Below, piece after piece: positions 44,722 to 53,730 of a DNA stretch of 64,000 nt. The position numbers were made by a program, and so were the translations under genes. The stretch lies in NCBI RefSeq assembly GCF_010667645.1, contig NZ_WHZV01000011.1, positions 1 through 64,000 of the forward strand. Reading direction: 5' to 3'. The notes below the pieces were generated by a model. It saw only the letters and a program-made list of their open reading frames with translations. It searched no databases and was not told the origin of the DNA. The first letter of the stretch is position 1. Each line of letters begins with the position of its first letter. This DNA is from Bifidobacterium platyrrhinorum. GTDB lineage: Bacteria; Actinomycetota; Actinomycetes; Actinomycetales; Bifidobacteriaceae.

Positions 44722-45720
44722 TCACTCACCGTCGACCATCGGAATCCACTTGGCGTAGCCTTCGGCCTCCATGCGGGAGCGCGGCACGAAGCGCAGCGCG
44801 GCGGAATTCATGCAATAGCGCAGGCCGCCGCGCTCGGCCGGGCCGTCCTCGAACACATGGCCGAGATGGATCTGCGTGTCCGCGGTGCGGATCTCGATGC
44901 GCGGGCGTCCGGGGACACGGTCGTCGGCATGCTCGGTCAGCGACGACGCCTCGATCGGCTTCGAGAACGCCGGCCAGCCGCAACCCGAATCGAACTTGTC
45001 GCGCGAGGAGAACAGCGGCTCGCCGCTCACGATATCCACGTAGATGCCCGGCTCGAACGTGTGGTCGTATTCGTTGACGAACGGGCGCTCGGTGGCGGCG
45101 TTCTGCGTCACCGCGAACTGTTCGAGCGTCAGGTCCCAGATCCGCTCCACGTACTTCTGGCGGCGCTTGACGTTCGCGATCGCGGCGAGCGGGATATGGC
45201 AGTAGCCGCCGGGATTGTTCACCAGATAATCCTGATGATGCGCCTCCGCCGGGTAGAAGTTGCGCAGCGGCTCGATGAGCACGGCCGGGCGCTGCGGCTG
45301 GCGGTCGATCAGCTGCTCGATCGCCGCGATGTAGGTCGACTTCTGCGCATCGGACGTGAAGAACATGCCGGTGCGGTACTGACGGCCGGAATCCTCGCCT
45401 TGGCGGTCCACGGAGAACGGGTCGATGACCTCGAGGAACAGCAGCGCAAGCGTACGCAGGCTCACGCGCGACGGGTCGAACTCGACCTTCACGGTCTCGG
45501 CGGCGTCGGTCTCCCCCGCGCACACCTGCTCGTAGGTCGGGTTCCCGACGGTGGACTGCGCGTAGCCGACGGTCGTGTCGGTCACGCCGTCCACGTTCTG
45601 GAAGTAGCGCTCCAGCCCCCAGAAGCAGCCACCCGCGAAGTAGGCGACGTTCGCGGCGGGAACGGAAGTCTCGCCCGACGCATTCGTCCCGTTGTTCTTG
45701 TTCTCGTTCGTATCGGTCAT
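44722..45720 (-). CDS. msrAB: Bifunctional methionine sulfoxide reductase MsrA-MsrB
   Basis: A 332-residue fusion repairing both S- and R-forms of oxidised methionine. The MsrA half has catalytic Cys32 in '[14 protein letters not shown]' and '[11 protein letters not shown]'. The MsrB half has '[14 protein letters not shown]', '[10 protein letters not shown]' and catalytic Cys in '[12 protein letters not shown]'. The CxxC pairs of zinc-binding MsrB are missing. Cytoplasmic. Followed closely by the MprF-like unit on the same strand, 10 bases upstream. Confidence 0.96.
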   Translation of the reverse strand: MTDTNENKNNGTNASGETSVPAANVAYFAGGCFWGLERYFQNVDGVTDTTVGYAQSTVGNPTYEQVCAGETDAAETVKVEFDPSRVSLRTLALLFLEVIDPFSVDRQGEDSGRQYRTGMFFTSDAQKSTYIAAIEQLIDRQPQRPAVLIEPLRNFYPAEAHHQDYLVNNPGGYCHIPLAAIANVKRRQKYVERIWDLTLEQFAVTQNAATERPFVNEYDHTFEPGIYVDIVSGEPLFSSRDKFDSGCGWPAFSKPIEASSLTEHADDRVPGRPRIEIRTADTQIHLGHVFEDGPAERGGLRYCMNSAALRFVPRSRMEAEGYAKWIPMVDGE

Positions 45721-45730
45721 ACGCCCCAGA

Positions 45731-48655
45731 CTACTTGCGCAGCGTCCTGAGCATGCCGGCTATCTCGCCGGGCGTGACGGACGGCACGTAGGCGTGCGTG
45801 ACGGCCAGGCCGATCTGCGCGAGCTTCGCCGAATCCGGATAGCACACGTACACCGGTTCCTCGCTCGGCTGGAACTTGCGTTTGAAGTTGAACAGCGAGT
45901 GGAATCCGTACGCGGGTTCCATCCAGTCGGCCACGAGCTGGAGCGCATGCTGCAGCACCTCGATGCCCGGGTCCATGCGCCCGGCACCGCCGGCGCCGCC
46001 GTCGACACCATGGCCGTCCACGCCGCCGCCAACGCCGCCGTCAACGCCGGCACCATCAGCACCAGCACCGCGGGCATCGCTCTCGCCGTCCCCGCCGGGG
46101 ACGGGAACCGTATTGTCCCGTTCCGGGTTCATGCCCGCCAGCGGCGCGGCGGACAGGCTCATGAACTCGACCGCCGATCCGGCCCCGGCATCCACTCCAG
46201 CACCAGCACCAGCACCAGTCTCGTCACGCAGCCGTTCCGCCATGCGCGCGATGAGGAACTCCATCACGCCGTTCGGACTGTCCGGACGATGCCTCATGAA
46301 ATCGAGCGTCCACCCGACGATCCGCCCGTCGCGCCATGTGGGCAGCCAGCTGGTCACGCCGAGCACGCGCCCGTCCGCGTCCACCGCGTACAGCAGCCGC
46401 ACGCGCGGGTCGCGCAGCTCCTCGACGCCACCCAGCGTGAACTTCATCTCCGGCAACGCCTTGCCCTGCGCCCACTCCTCGGAGATGTCCTCGATCTGCT
46501 CGCGCACGTCGAGCGGCGCGTCGAGGAACGTGGAGTACACGTCCACGACGCCCTGCCGCTTCGCCTTGTTGATGGCGGTGCGGATGTCCTGCCATTTCTT
46601 GCCGGTGGTCTTCCACCGCCGCGGGTCGACGACCATCTCGCCGCCCACTTCGATCGAATGCCATCCCATCGTGAGCAGGCGATCACGTTGCGCACGATGC
46701 ACCGCATAGAACGCGGGCGTCAGCGACCGTTCCGCGCAATACCTGGAGAACGCGATCAGATCGTCATCCCACTCGGACGGGTCGCCGAACGGCCCGGTGC
46801 AGGTGAGCGCCACGCCGCCCCACACGCGGTACGCGACCGCGGACCGCCCGGAATCGGACATCCAATACTCGTTGCCCTCCCACGTGGTCATGAAGCTCAT
46901 CGATTCGCCGCCGGCCTCGACGAGCCGTTCCGCACGGGCGCGCGCACGCTCGTCGACCGCGGTCACGTCGCCCATCCACCGCACGACGACCACCAGCACG
47001 ACGACCCAGAACACGAGCCCCACGCCCTGGTACACGATCGACGCGAGCGGCGTGGCCGGCACGAACGCGAGCCGCACGTGGCTGAGGAACCCGATCGGCA
47101 GGAACCGTCCCGGCAGTTCGGCAAGGAGGTCCGCGGCGTCGGCGCGCGGCGCGAAATCGCCCGGGCGCGCGAGACCGTACAGCAGGTACACGGCCGTGCA
47201 CGCGAGCAGCACGAGCACGCACGCCGCGACGCCGCCGGCCAGGCGCCGCCATCCGACGCGCACCGGGAACCGCCGCATTCCGACGACCAGCGCGACGGCG
47301 AACACGAGCGGCGGCAGCGCGTTCGCGATGCATGCGGCGAACGCGCCATGGTCGACGAGCGAGTCGACGCCGTCCGGCGCGAACCGCAGCGGCACGACGA
47401 GATAGTAGGCGACCGCGACGCCAGCCGTCACGAGATTGACGGCCACGGAGGCGAGCGCTGCGAACCGGCGGCCGCGGTACAGGCCCCACGCGAGCACGAG
47501 CGTGACGGCGGTGGGCAGCAGCGAGCGCAGCACCGCGCCGGGCATCGACGTGCGCAGCAGGTCGAACTGGAGGAAGCAGTCGGTGCGTGCGGAGCCGGCG
47601 ATGCAGCGGGCGAGCGTCGCGTCGTCGGCCGCGGCGGGGCTCATGATGAGTCCCAGCGTGCTCAACGGCCCGGCGTGCGTGTGCGCGGTGATGGCGAGCA
47701 CCGGGCCGAGCGCGAGCACGACGGCGATGGCGGCGTAGAGGCGCCGGATCTCGTATGAGGTGCCGCGCAGCCAGTGCCAGCGGGTTTCGGCGGATTCGGT
47801 TTCGGCCGGGACACCGGTTGCGGCGCGTGTCGCGTCGAGCGCATCGACGCGCCGTTCGCGTTGATGCATTGCCGCGCCGGCGATGTGTCCGATGACCGCG
47901 GCGGCGAGGATGCAGTAGCCGCCGGGATTGCCGCTGTACAGCAGCGTGACCAGGATCGCCACGTAGCCGATGAGACGGATACGCTGCCGCCACAGGTGCG
48001 TGCAGTACGCGCTGGCGGCCATCAGCGCGCCGACCGGCAGCGTGAGCGGGCTCAGCACGAACGAGATGCGGTCGACGATGCGGGTGTCGTGCAGCAGCGA
48101 CCCGGTCGCGGCGCACAGGGCGAGCCCGACGATCACGCCGCCGAGCGCGCATGCGACGGCGATGCGGACCGTGCGCGCGCGGCCCAGCCATCGTTCGGCG
48201 AGGGACAGCATGACGAGCCACAGCAGCGCGTCGACGACCAGTTGGATGACGCCGCGCGCGAGGAACAGCGAGCACAGGAGCTTGCCGAGGCTGAACTCGG
48301 CCATGCTGGTGTGCAGGCGCAGCGGGAAGTCGAATCCGGTGACGGCCGCCACGATCCACGCGACGAGGTTCACCGCCGTGAACGCGAGGGTCGCGCCGAC
48401 GGCGAACCGGTGCGCGGCTGCCCATCGCCGCGCGTCGCCGGCGAGCGCGAGCCACGCCCGGGTGTTCCGGCGGGGTTTGCCGGTCTGACGGGGATTACCG
48501 GTCTGACGGGATTGCGGTCGGCAGGCCCGGGTGGCCTGGCCTGGGTGGCTGGCTTGGCTAATCTGCGTGGTCCGGCTGGCCTGACCAGTCTGGGTGGCCT
48601 GACTTGTCTGGGTAGCCGGGCCTGTCTGGGTGGTCTGCTGGGTCTCTCCGCTCAT
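45731..48655 (-). CDS. MprF-like membrane protein with DUF2156/aminoacyl-transfer domain
   Basis: A 974-residue protein. Residues 1-60 are a Gln/Thr-rich tail with repeated QTGQ/QATQT-like units; about 80-600 hold some 12-14 hydrophobic segments; the C-terminal part is a GNAT-like DUF2156 domain as in phosphatidylglycerol lysyltransferases ('[24 protein letters not shown]' in parts, '[22 protein letters not shown]', '[21 protein letters not shown]', '[14 protein letters not shown]'). Such enzymes aminoacylate lipids and lower surface charge. A Gly/Ala/Asp-rich insert of about 80 residues interrupts this domain. It overlaps the esterase gene by 4 bases. Confidence 0.88.
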   Translation of the reverse strand: MSGETQQTTQTGPATQTSQATQTGQASRTTQISQASHPGQATRACRPQSRQTGNPRQTGKPRRNTRAWLALAGDARRWAAAHRFAVGATLAFTAVNLVAWIVAAVTGFDFPLRLHTSMAEFSLGKLLCSLFLARGVIQLVVDALLWLVMLSLAERWLGRARTVRIAVACALGGVIVGLALCAATGSLLHDTRIVDRISFVLSPLTLPVGALMAASAYCTHLWRQRIRLIGYVAILVTLLYSGNPGGYCILAAAVIGHIAGAAMHQRERRVDALDATRAATGVPAETESAETRWHWLRGTSYEIRRLYAAIAVVLALGPVLAITAHTHAGPLSTLGLIMSPAAADDATLARCIAGSARTDCFLQFDLLRTSMPGAVLRSLLPTAVTLVLAWGLYRGRRFAALASVAVNLVTAGVAVAYYLVVPLRFAPDGVDSLVDHGAFAACIANALPPLVFAVALVVGMRRFPVRVGWRRLAGGVAACVLVLLACTAVYLLYGLARPGDFAPRADAADLLAELPGRFLPIGFLSHVRLAFVPATPLASIVYQGVGLVFWVVVLVVVVRWMGDVTAVDERARARAERLVEAGGESMSFMTTWEGNEYWMSDSGRSAVAYRVWGGVALTCTGPFGDPSEWDDDLIAFSRYCAERSLTPAFYAVHRAQRDRLLTMGWHSIEVGGEMVVDPRRWKTTGKKWQDIRTAINKAKRQGVVDVYSTFLDAPLDVREQIEDISEEWAQGKALPEMKFTLGGVEELRDPRVRLLYAVDADGRVLGVTSWLPTWRDGRIVGWTLDFMRHRPDSPNGVMEFLIARMAERLRDETGAGAGAGVDAGAGSAVEFMSLSAAPLAGMNPERDNTVPVPGGDGESDARGAGADGAGVDGGVGGGVDGHGVDGGAGGAGRMDPGIEVLQHALQLVADWMEPAYGFHSLFNFKRKFQPSEEPVYVCYPDSAKLAQIGLAVTHAYVPSVTPGEIAGMLRTLRK

Positions 48656-50277
48656 TGCTGCACCTCCACTTGCGGATACTCCTTGATGCTCTTCGTCATC
48701 GCGCCGAGGCCGGTGCGCGCGCCGAACCAGTCGACGCCGGGCCGCCACACGGCCTGCACCGCATGCCAGTCGTGGCCGCGCCCGGGCACGACGATCTCGG
48801 TCACGTCGTCCACGCCGGCCTTGCGCGCGGCCGCGGCGATCGTGCGCATGTTGCGCACGGAGTCCTTGTCGCGCTCCCCCGCGCCGGCGAACAACGCGAG
48901 GCCGCGCGCCTCGTCGGGGTCGAGCGCGGCGAGCGCGTTGACCGGCACCTGCGCGTCGTAGTCGGCGCGACGGCCGCGGAAGTAGTTCTTCGTCATGTCG
49001 GCGACGGAGCCGTTGGTCGGCTTGAGCTCGCCGTCGACGGGCAGCATCACGCCGTACAGCGCCGGGTGGCGGGGCGCGAGCTGCGTCGTGCACGTGCCGC
49101 CCTGCGAGAATCCGCCGATCGCCCACATGCGTGGGACGGTCGCGACGGGCAACGTGTGTTTCGTCCACGCGACGACGTCGCGCGTGAGGTACGTTTCCGC
49201 GTCGCCCTGACTGGTGTCGGCGCACAGGCTGTTGTGCGTGTCGGCGCCGTTCTGGTCCGGCACGACGACGACCGGCGCGAGACCGTCATGCGCGGCGGCG
49301 TACGCGTTCATCATGCGCGCGAGTCCGGCGGCCGCGACCAGCCTCCCCGGGCTGCCCGGCTGCCCGGCGAGCAGCTCCATGACCGGCAGCCGCGGCGGCC
49401 GCTTCGCGAGCGCGGCCGGCGGCAGGTACACCATCGCCTTGCGCGCCGCGAAATGGGATTTCGTGTTCGGGATGGTCACGGACAGTATGCGGCCGTGCGC
49501 GGGATGGTCCGGCGCGGCGTGGCGCGCGGCGGCGGCGCGCCACTGCGCGACCGTCATCGCCGCGCGGTGAACGGTCACCGAGTCGAGCGACGCGTACGGC
49601 GTGTACCCGACGACGCTGCCGACGGTCTGGTATTCGCCGAAGATCGCGTCGACGCGCAGCGCGGTGGCGAGCAGCGTGAGCGGGATAAGGATGACGGCGA
49701 TCGCGCGCGTGATGCGGCGGGCGGCGACGTGGGGCGCGCGGCGACGGTTCGCGACGACGATCGCGGCCGCGATCGCGCCGAGACCGGCGAATCCGCACGC
49801 GACGGTGATGATGACCGGCCAGCCGAGCGAAACGCCGAACACCATGATGCCGTCGGACAGGAACCAGGCGAGCAGCAGGCCGATGAGGCCGGCGGCGAGC
49901 GCGGCGGCGGGGACGGCCGCGATGGCCCGAATGGGGCGGAATGCGGGCGCGGGGGTTGGGGAGGATGCGGGGGTTGCGGCGGCGGTGCGGTGGGCGACGC
50001 CGGCACGGCGGGCGGCACCGGCGGAATCCACGGAATCGATGGAGCCGGGGCGCTCGGCGCCGCCGGCGGAATCCGCGGGATTGCCGGAAGTCGGGCGGGA
50101 AGTCGGGCGGAAGAGCGCGATGACCAGTGATATGACGAGCGCGACCGCGGCGCATGCGGCGAGCGCGAACACGGTCCGCGGCAACACGCCCCGGACCAGC
50201 GACACCTGCATCAGCCATGCCGACGCGGCCGTATCCGATGCTGAGACCGAAGCAGAACCCATCTCGATCATCCCCAT
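48652..50277 (-). CDS. Membrane-anchored alpha/beta-hydrolase (putative esterase)
   Basis: A 541-residue protein with about four N-terminal membrane segments, an Ala/Pro-rich loop, and an external esterase domain of the Esterase_put/mycolyltransferase-like type. Catalytic Ser in 'IGGFSQGGTCT' and His in 'VPGRGHDWHAV' are seen; the Asp/Glu is probably in 'LFAGAGERDKDS'. ATG at 50277 has GGAG upstream; an ATG at 50298 is in frame. It overlaps the MprF-like gene, which suggests a shared envelope-lipid role. Similar pairs of esterase and lysyltransferase occur in actinobacteria. Confidence 0.85.
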   Translation of the reverse strand: MGMIEMGSASVSASDTAASAWLMQVSLVRGVLPRTVFALAACAAVALVISLVIALFRPTSRPTSGNPADSAGGAERPGSIDSVDSAGAARRAGVAHRTAAATPASSPTPAPAFRPIRAIAAVPAAALAAGLIGLLLAWFLSDGIMVFGVSLGWPVIITVACGFAGLGAIAAAIVVANRRRAPHVAARRITRAIAVILIPLTLLATALRVDAIFGEYQTVGSVVGYTPYASLDSVTVHRAAMTVAQWRAAAARHAAPDHPAHGRILSVTIPNTKSHFAARKAMVYLPPAALAKRPPRLPVMELLAGQPGSPGRLVAAAGLARMMNAYAAAHDGLAPVVVVPDQNGADTHNSLCADTSQGDAETYLTRDVVAWTKHTLPVATVPRMWAIGGFSQGGTCTTQLAPRHPALYGVMLPVDGELKPTNGSVADMTKNYFRGRRADYDAQVPVNALAALDPDEARGLALFAGAGERDKDSVRNMRTIAAAARKAGVDDVTEIVVPGRGHDWHAVQAVWRPGVDWFGARTGLGAMTKSIKEYPQVEVQQ

Positions 50278-50565
50278 GACATACTCCACAATGCGCACGT
50301 AAGACTAACGCGCATTTCAGGAAGGGCCGAGAAAACTCATGCATTTCACCGACGGTTCCCATGAATCCTTCAGGCTGGGCCGTGAAGCAAACGCCTCCGG
50401 CGTTTGCAGGCGAAGGCGAACGACGGCAAGCAGACGTATTGTCCAGATGCATTGTCCAAATCAAATGCATTGTCGGCCGAAGTTCGCCCGCAATTGCGTA
50501 GAAGCCGTCGGCGGAGCCGACTGGCCGACTGGGCGGATTGTCGGCGGAGAGGGCCGATACACAAA
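50278..50565. other. Gene-free stretch with short hairpins
   Basis: No gene supported. It includes a perfect hairpin GCAAACGCC/GGCGTTTGC (50388-50408) and a direct repeat of TGCATTGTC (two copies near 50448 and 50465). Its right part presumably is beyond the end of hsp20 transcripts. Confidence 0.4.
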
Positions 50566-50608
50566 AAGGGCCGGTGCATCGGGGATGATTCCCGATGCAC
50601 CGGCCCTT
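50566..50608 (-). terminator. Rho-independent terminator, minus strand
   Basis: A perfect 18-bp stem (50566-50583 with 50591-50608) and, on the minus strand, a run of T residues (complement of AAAAA at 50563-50567). It ends the transcript that runs through hsp20, about 270 nt after its stop codon. Confidence 0.85.
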
Positions 50609-50776
50609 CATAGGCTTGGCTTGTTTCCCGTCGCCCGTCTACTCAATCCCGTGGAAGGGGACGTATGGGACGGACGACGCGCCACAGTCGCATGGCGTAC
50701 CTCCGAGAAGCGCGCCGGTCCCGCCATTGCGAGTCAAGGTGTCCACCTCACGGCTCGCCTCCGGCCCAGCAATTAC

Positions 50777-50880
50777 GGACCGGCCTACGGCCGGAACCAG
50801 ACCTGCCTTCGCCCGGCTTCCGCCTTGCTCAGGCTGAGCCTACAGACAGCCCACCGGGCTGTCTGCTTAACGGCTCAGCC
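50777..50880 (-). repeat. Structured 3'-UTR element, copy 1 (hsp20)
   Basis: On the minus strand, from the hsp20 end: outer stem GGCTGAGCC (50872-50880) with GGCTCAGCC (50832-50840), enclosing a hairpin CAGACAGCCC/GGGCTGTCTG (50843-50865), then a GGCGGAAGCCG-like box and a hairpin around GGCCGTAGGCCGGTCC (near 50777-50794). The same order is found at 56615-56711, after another gene. The outer stem includes the hsp20 stop codon. Confidence 0.6.
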
Positions 50881-51399
50881 CTCGATCGCGATCTGGTGCT
50901 TGGACTCGACCTGCGGCTGGGCCTGCATCTTCGGAACCTGGATGCACAGCGTGCCGTTGTTGTAGCTGGCGTGGATGTCGGACTCCTTCACCTCGTCGCC
51001 CACGTAGAAGCTGCGAGAGCAGGAACCCATGTAACGTTCGCGACGCAGCCAACGACCGGACTCGTCCGAGCCGCAGGCGCACTTGTCACCGGACTGGGCC
51101 GAGGCGTCCGCGGACTCCGGAGCCTTGTCCTCATGCTCGCTGGAACGCGAGGCGGACACGGTCAGATAGCCGTTGTTGAGCTCGAGCTTGATGTCGTCCT
51201 TCTTGAAGCCCGGCATATCGATGTCCACGTCGTAGCCCTTGTCGGTCTCACGCACATCCGTGGTCATCATGTTCGCCATCGTGTTCGCCGGCATCATGGA
51301 GCCCATCTGGCTGTCCATGTTGCGCCAACCCTCGAAGAACGGATCGTCGAACAGATCGGAGAACATCGTGTCATTCATCAAAGCCGGAAACATTGCCAT
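50875..51399 (-). CDS. Hsp20/alpha-crystallin small heat shock protein
   Basis: A 174-residue chaperone that holds unfolding proteins. Seen: 'DVRETDKGYDVDIDMPGFKKDDIKLELNNGYLTVSASR' (in parts) opening the crystallin domain, 'YMGSCSRSFYVGDEVKESDIHASYNNGTLCIQVPK' (in parts) closing it. Between lies a Ser/Asp/Lys-rich stretch with 'CACG'. Start ATG at 51399 or the in-frame ATG at 51393. Its ribosome site is inside a hairpin. Confidence 0.94.
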   Translation of the reverse strand: MAMFPALMNDTMFSDLFDDPFFEGWRNMDSQMGSMMPANTMANMMTTDVRETDKGYDVDIDMPGFKKDDIKLELNNGYLTVSASRSSEHEDKAPESADASAQSGDKCACGSDESGRWLRRERYMGSCSRSFYVGDEVKESDIHASYNNGTLCIQVPKMQAQPQVESKHQIAIEG

Positions 51400-51407
51400 A
51401 ATCGGTA

Positions 51408-51423
51408 CTCCTTAATCAAGGAG
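51408..51423 (-). promoter_or_regulatory. Shine-Dalgarno-sequestering hairpin of hsp20 (RNA thermometer candidate)
   Basis: The minus-strand leader reads CTCCTTGATTAAGGAG, a perfect 6-bp stem with loop GATT in which AAGGAG is the hsp20 ribosome binding site, 8 bases before the ATG. The remaining 51424-51707 region holds further short hairpins but no gene; I find no clear HAIR-type (HspR) operator. Confidence 0.55.
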
Positions 51424-51707
51424 GGAACGCGGCTTGGCTACCGTTCCGGCCGCCGCCCTACCGCAGGCGGCAACCCCGAACGGATATCGTGGCCGGTTCC
51501 GGAACCCCTCCCGGGGCTCTCACCTTCGCCTTTCACTTCACCCAATTCCCTGCGACGCGAATCATTCCCCGGTTTTACCCACAGTGAACACGCCCGGAAT
51601 CGGAAGTGTTATCCACATTGCCCTTGCGGGCTTCCCCTTGCCGACGGGCACGCGCTACGGTGGCCGTCAACCCGCATCGACGACGACAGGAAGACAAGGA
51701 ACGGATC

Positions 51708-52691
51708 ATGAACACCCCCACGACCGACGATTTCGAATGGCCTCCCGTCCCCATGGCATCTCCCGCGGCAGCCCCCGTGGCAGCGGAATCGCCGTCGATG
51801 GGCGAGTCCCTCGCGCAGCGGCGACGCGACGTCGCACAGCGTTGCACCGAAGCCGCACGACGATTCCGAAAACGACTGATGTTCGGCATGACGACCTCGC
51901 TCGCACTGCAGTCCGTGCCGATCCCCGCGGACTGTTCCCTGGACACGCAGGTCCTGCACACCGTATCCAGCACGAAAGCCAAACGCATCCGTCCAAGGTC
52001 GTCATCGATACACGCGCACACGTGGGCCGCGCTGATCGGAGCCGACAACATCCGCGTCAACCAATGGGTGCATGCACTCGACCTGTTCCACACGTGGGCG
52101 CAGCTGGCCCCGTACATGCCGCTGCCCTCGCTCATCGCCTTGGGCGACGCCGTCATCGCGGCCATCGGCGACAACCCGGGGCTCGCCAACGACCGCGATC
52201 CCCTCGCCATTCATACCGATTTCCTGCGGTTCGCCAGGACGCTGCCACGATTCAACGGCAAATCGAAATGCCTCCGCGCGTCGGGATTCATCCGCCCCAA
52301 TGTCGATTCCCTGCAGGAGTCGGCATGCCGGTTGATGCTGCTCGCCCACGGCATTCCCGAACCCGTGACCAACCACACGGTACCTGGCATGAGGTTCCGC
52401 TCCGGCGCATCGATGACATTGGACCTCGCATGGCCGGATTTCCGTGTGGCCCTGGAATACGACGGAGACCACCATCGCACGGATAAAACACAATGGCGGC
52501 GCGACCAGGAGAAGCGCGACCGGCTGCGCAACGACGGCTGGATCATCTCCACCGCCACGGGCGCGACGCTGTCCAGCACATCGGCGCGCGACGACGCCGC
52601 GTTCGCGGTGGCACGCCAGCTGGCCGGACGCGGAGCCGATTTCACCTTCCACGTGTTGGAGCGCCCCATCGAGCGGCTGACGGCACGGTAG
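51708..52691 (+). CDS. DUF559 domain protein (PD-(D/E)XK nuclease-like)
   Basis: A 327-residue protein of the actinobacterial AbiEi-like/DUF559 type. The C-terminal part 'DLAWPDFRVALEYDGDHHRT' and 'RDQEKRDRLRNDGWIIST' has the D...ExDG...H pattern of Vsr-like nucleases. The N-terminal part has an opening of low complexity and a helical region of unknown role. AAGGA stands before the ATG at 51708. The function in cells is not known. It lies next to the repeat locus at 52723. Confidence 0.85.
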   Translation: MNTPTTDDFEWPPVPMASPAAAPVAAESPSMGESLAQRRRDVAQRCTEAARRFRKRLMFGMTTSLALQSVPIPADCSLDTQVLHTVSSTKAKRIRPRSSSIHAHTWAALIGADNIRVNQWVHALDLFHTWAQLAPYMPLPSLIALGDAVIAAIGDNPGLANDRDPLAIHTDFLRFARTLPRFNGKSKCLRASGFIRPNVDSLQESACRLMLLAHGIPEPVTNHTVPGMRFRSGASMTLDLAWPDFRVALEYDGDHHRTDKTQWRRDQEKRDRLRNDGWIISTATGATLSSTSARDDAAFAVARQLAGRGADFTFHVLERPIERLTAR

Positions 52692-52722
52692 GGGAAAAGA
52701 AGAAGACATGATGGACGCAGAG

Positions 52723-53106
52723 CCCCTGACCACAGGCACGCGGCCGTTCGCCAACAACGCACTCCCCCGTTCGCGTGCAGGCACGCGCCCCGATGACGGG
52801 CAGACACGCCCCTGTTCAGACAGGACGCATCCCGGTCCACCGACGGGCGCACCCCTGACCGTCTGCAGGCGCCCCCTGTCCCGGCGCATGCGACCGGCAA
52901 TGGATATGGGGGCACACCAGTGTGCCACCGTATGCGTCCAAGCGATGTTCGGCCAATGTCCGGCGTAATACCGCGCCCCCGCTCAGCACCCAGACAATAT
53001 CGGGGATACAGGGGCACAATATCGGGGATACAGGGGCACAATATCGCACCCCCGTTTGGTATGCCGGCAATATTGGGAGCACAGGGGCACGGCCTTGTGC
53101 CCCTGT
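52723..53106. repeat. Facing arrays of 21-22-bp repeats (locus C)
   Basis: Left array: seven contiguous units (52736-52890, lengths 23, 22, 23, 21, 22, 22, 22) with a CCCCTG-like core at 52765, 52788, 52809, 52831, 52852, 52873, plus one at 52723. Right array, opposite orientation: a 22-bp unit with CAGGGGC core, exact copies at 52994-53015 and 53016-53037, degenerate copies at 53038 and 53067. It ends in a 10-bp hairpin ACAGGGGCAC/GTGCCCCTGT (53081-53106). No gene. Confidence 0.65.
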
Positions 53107-53730
53107 AATGAAAAACATGAAGAAATCCAGAACAGGGGTACAATCCCATATCTCACAATCCTTGGAAAATGGCCATTCTTGTCAAGAGACTTGCATAGCG
53201 GCCATCATGGCCCGCGCCCCCGTTATCCCCAAACACATGCCGAGGCACATCAGGGGCACATTATCGTGCCACAGCTTGCCAAAAGCGAGGCCCGAGAGGA
53301 TCAGGGGACACAGCAAGTCCCAGAGACGCGGCATCCAGGGTCATGGCCGCCCCCGATCGTGTGAGGCTGGACGAATGAAAGGAACAGCATCCAGCACTGC
53401 ATGCCCTCGGCTTCCGCAACCTCGACAACTACATCGCCCGAGCCTGCTCCGCACAGGCGGATTCGGACAAGCCATCCAAATCCACCTCTAATCGTCATCC
53501 CCGCACCGCAAAATGCGAAGACCCCGAAAACCGACGTCGTACAGGGGTACGGCTTCGTATCCATAGGTGCCACGACAAACGGGGTTCCGCCGATTGCACA
53601 TGGTCATGCGAAACGGAATACAGCGGCCGGGCATACCCCTTGTGGCATGCGGGTCCTTTTCTCCGGCCGATCCCCAGCCCGGACGATACGGCGTTCCGCC
53701 GAGCCGGAAGCGTGATCCCGCACGGCCGGC
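53107..53730. other. Gene-free region with scattered CAGGGG motifs
   Basis: I see no convincing gene. CAGGGG-type boxes recur at about 53133, 53251 and 53302, the second in a small hairpin GGCAC/GTGCC. Open frames here lack ribosome sites and family resemblance. Confidence 0.5.

Noticed and set aside
45731-49225. The full 1164-residue frame as one protein
   Set aside because: The first 190 residues are out-of-frame esterase sequence; the MprF-like protein begins at 48655, overlapping the esterase stop.
50609-50776. RNase P RNA, tmRNA or another known large RNA
   Set aside because: The region is structured, but I do not find conserved RNase P or tmRNA boxes; it is better read as hsp20 3'-UTR.
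52708-53491. Several short plus-strand open frames in the 52.7-53.5 kb gap
   Set aside because: No ribosome sites, no family resemblance, and all consist of the repeat units.
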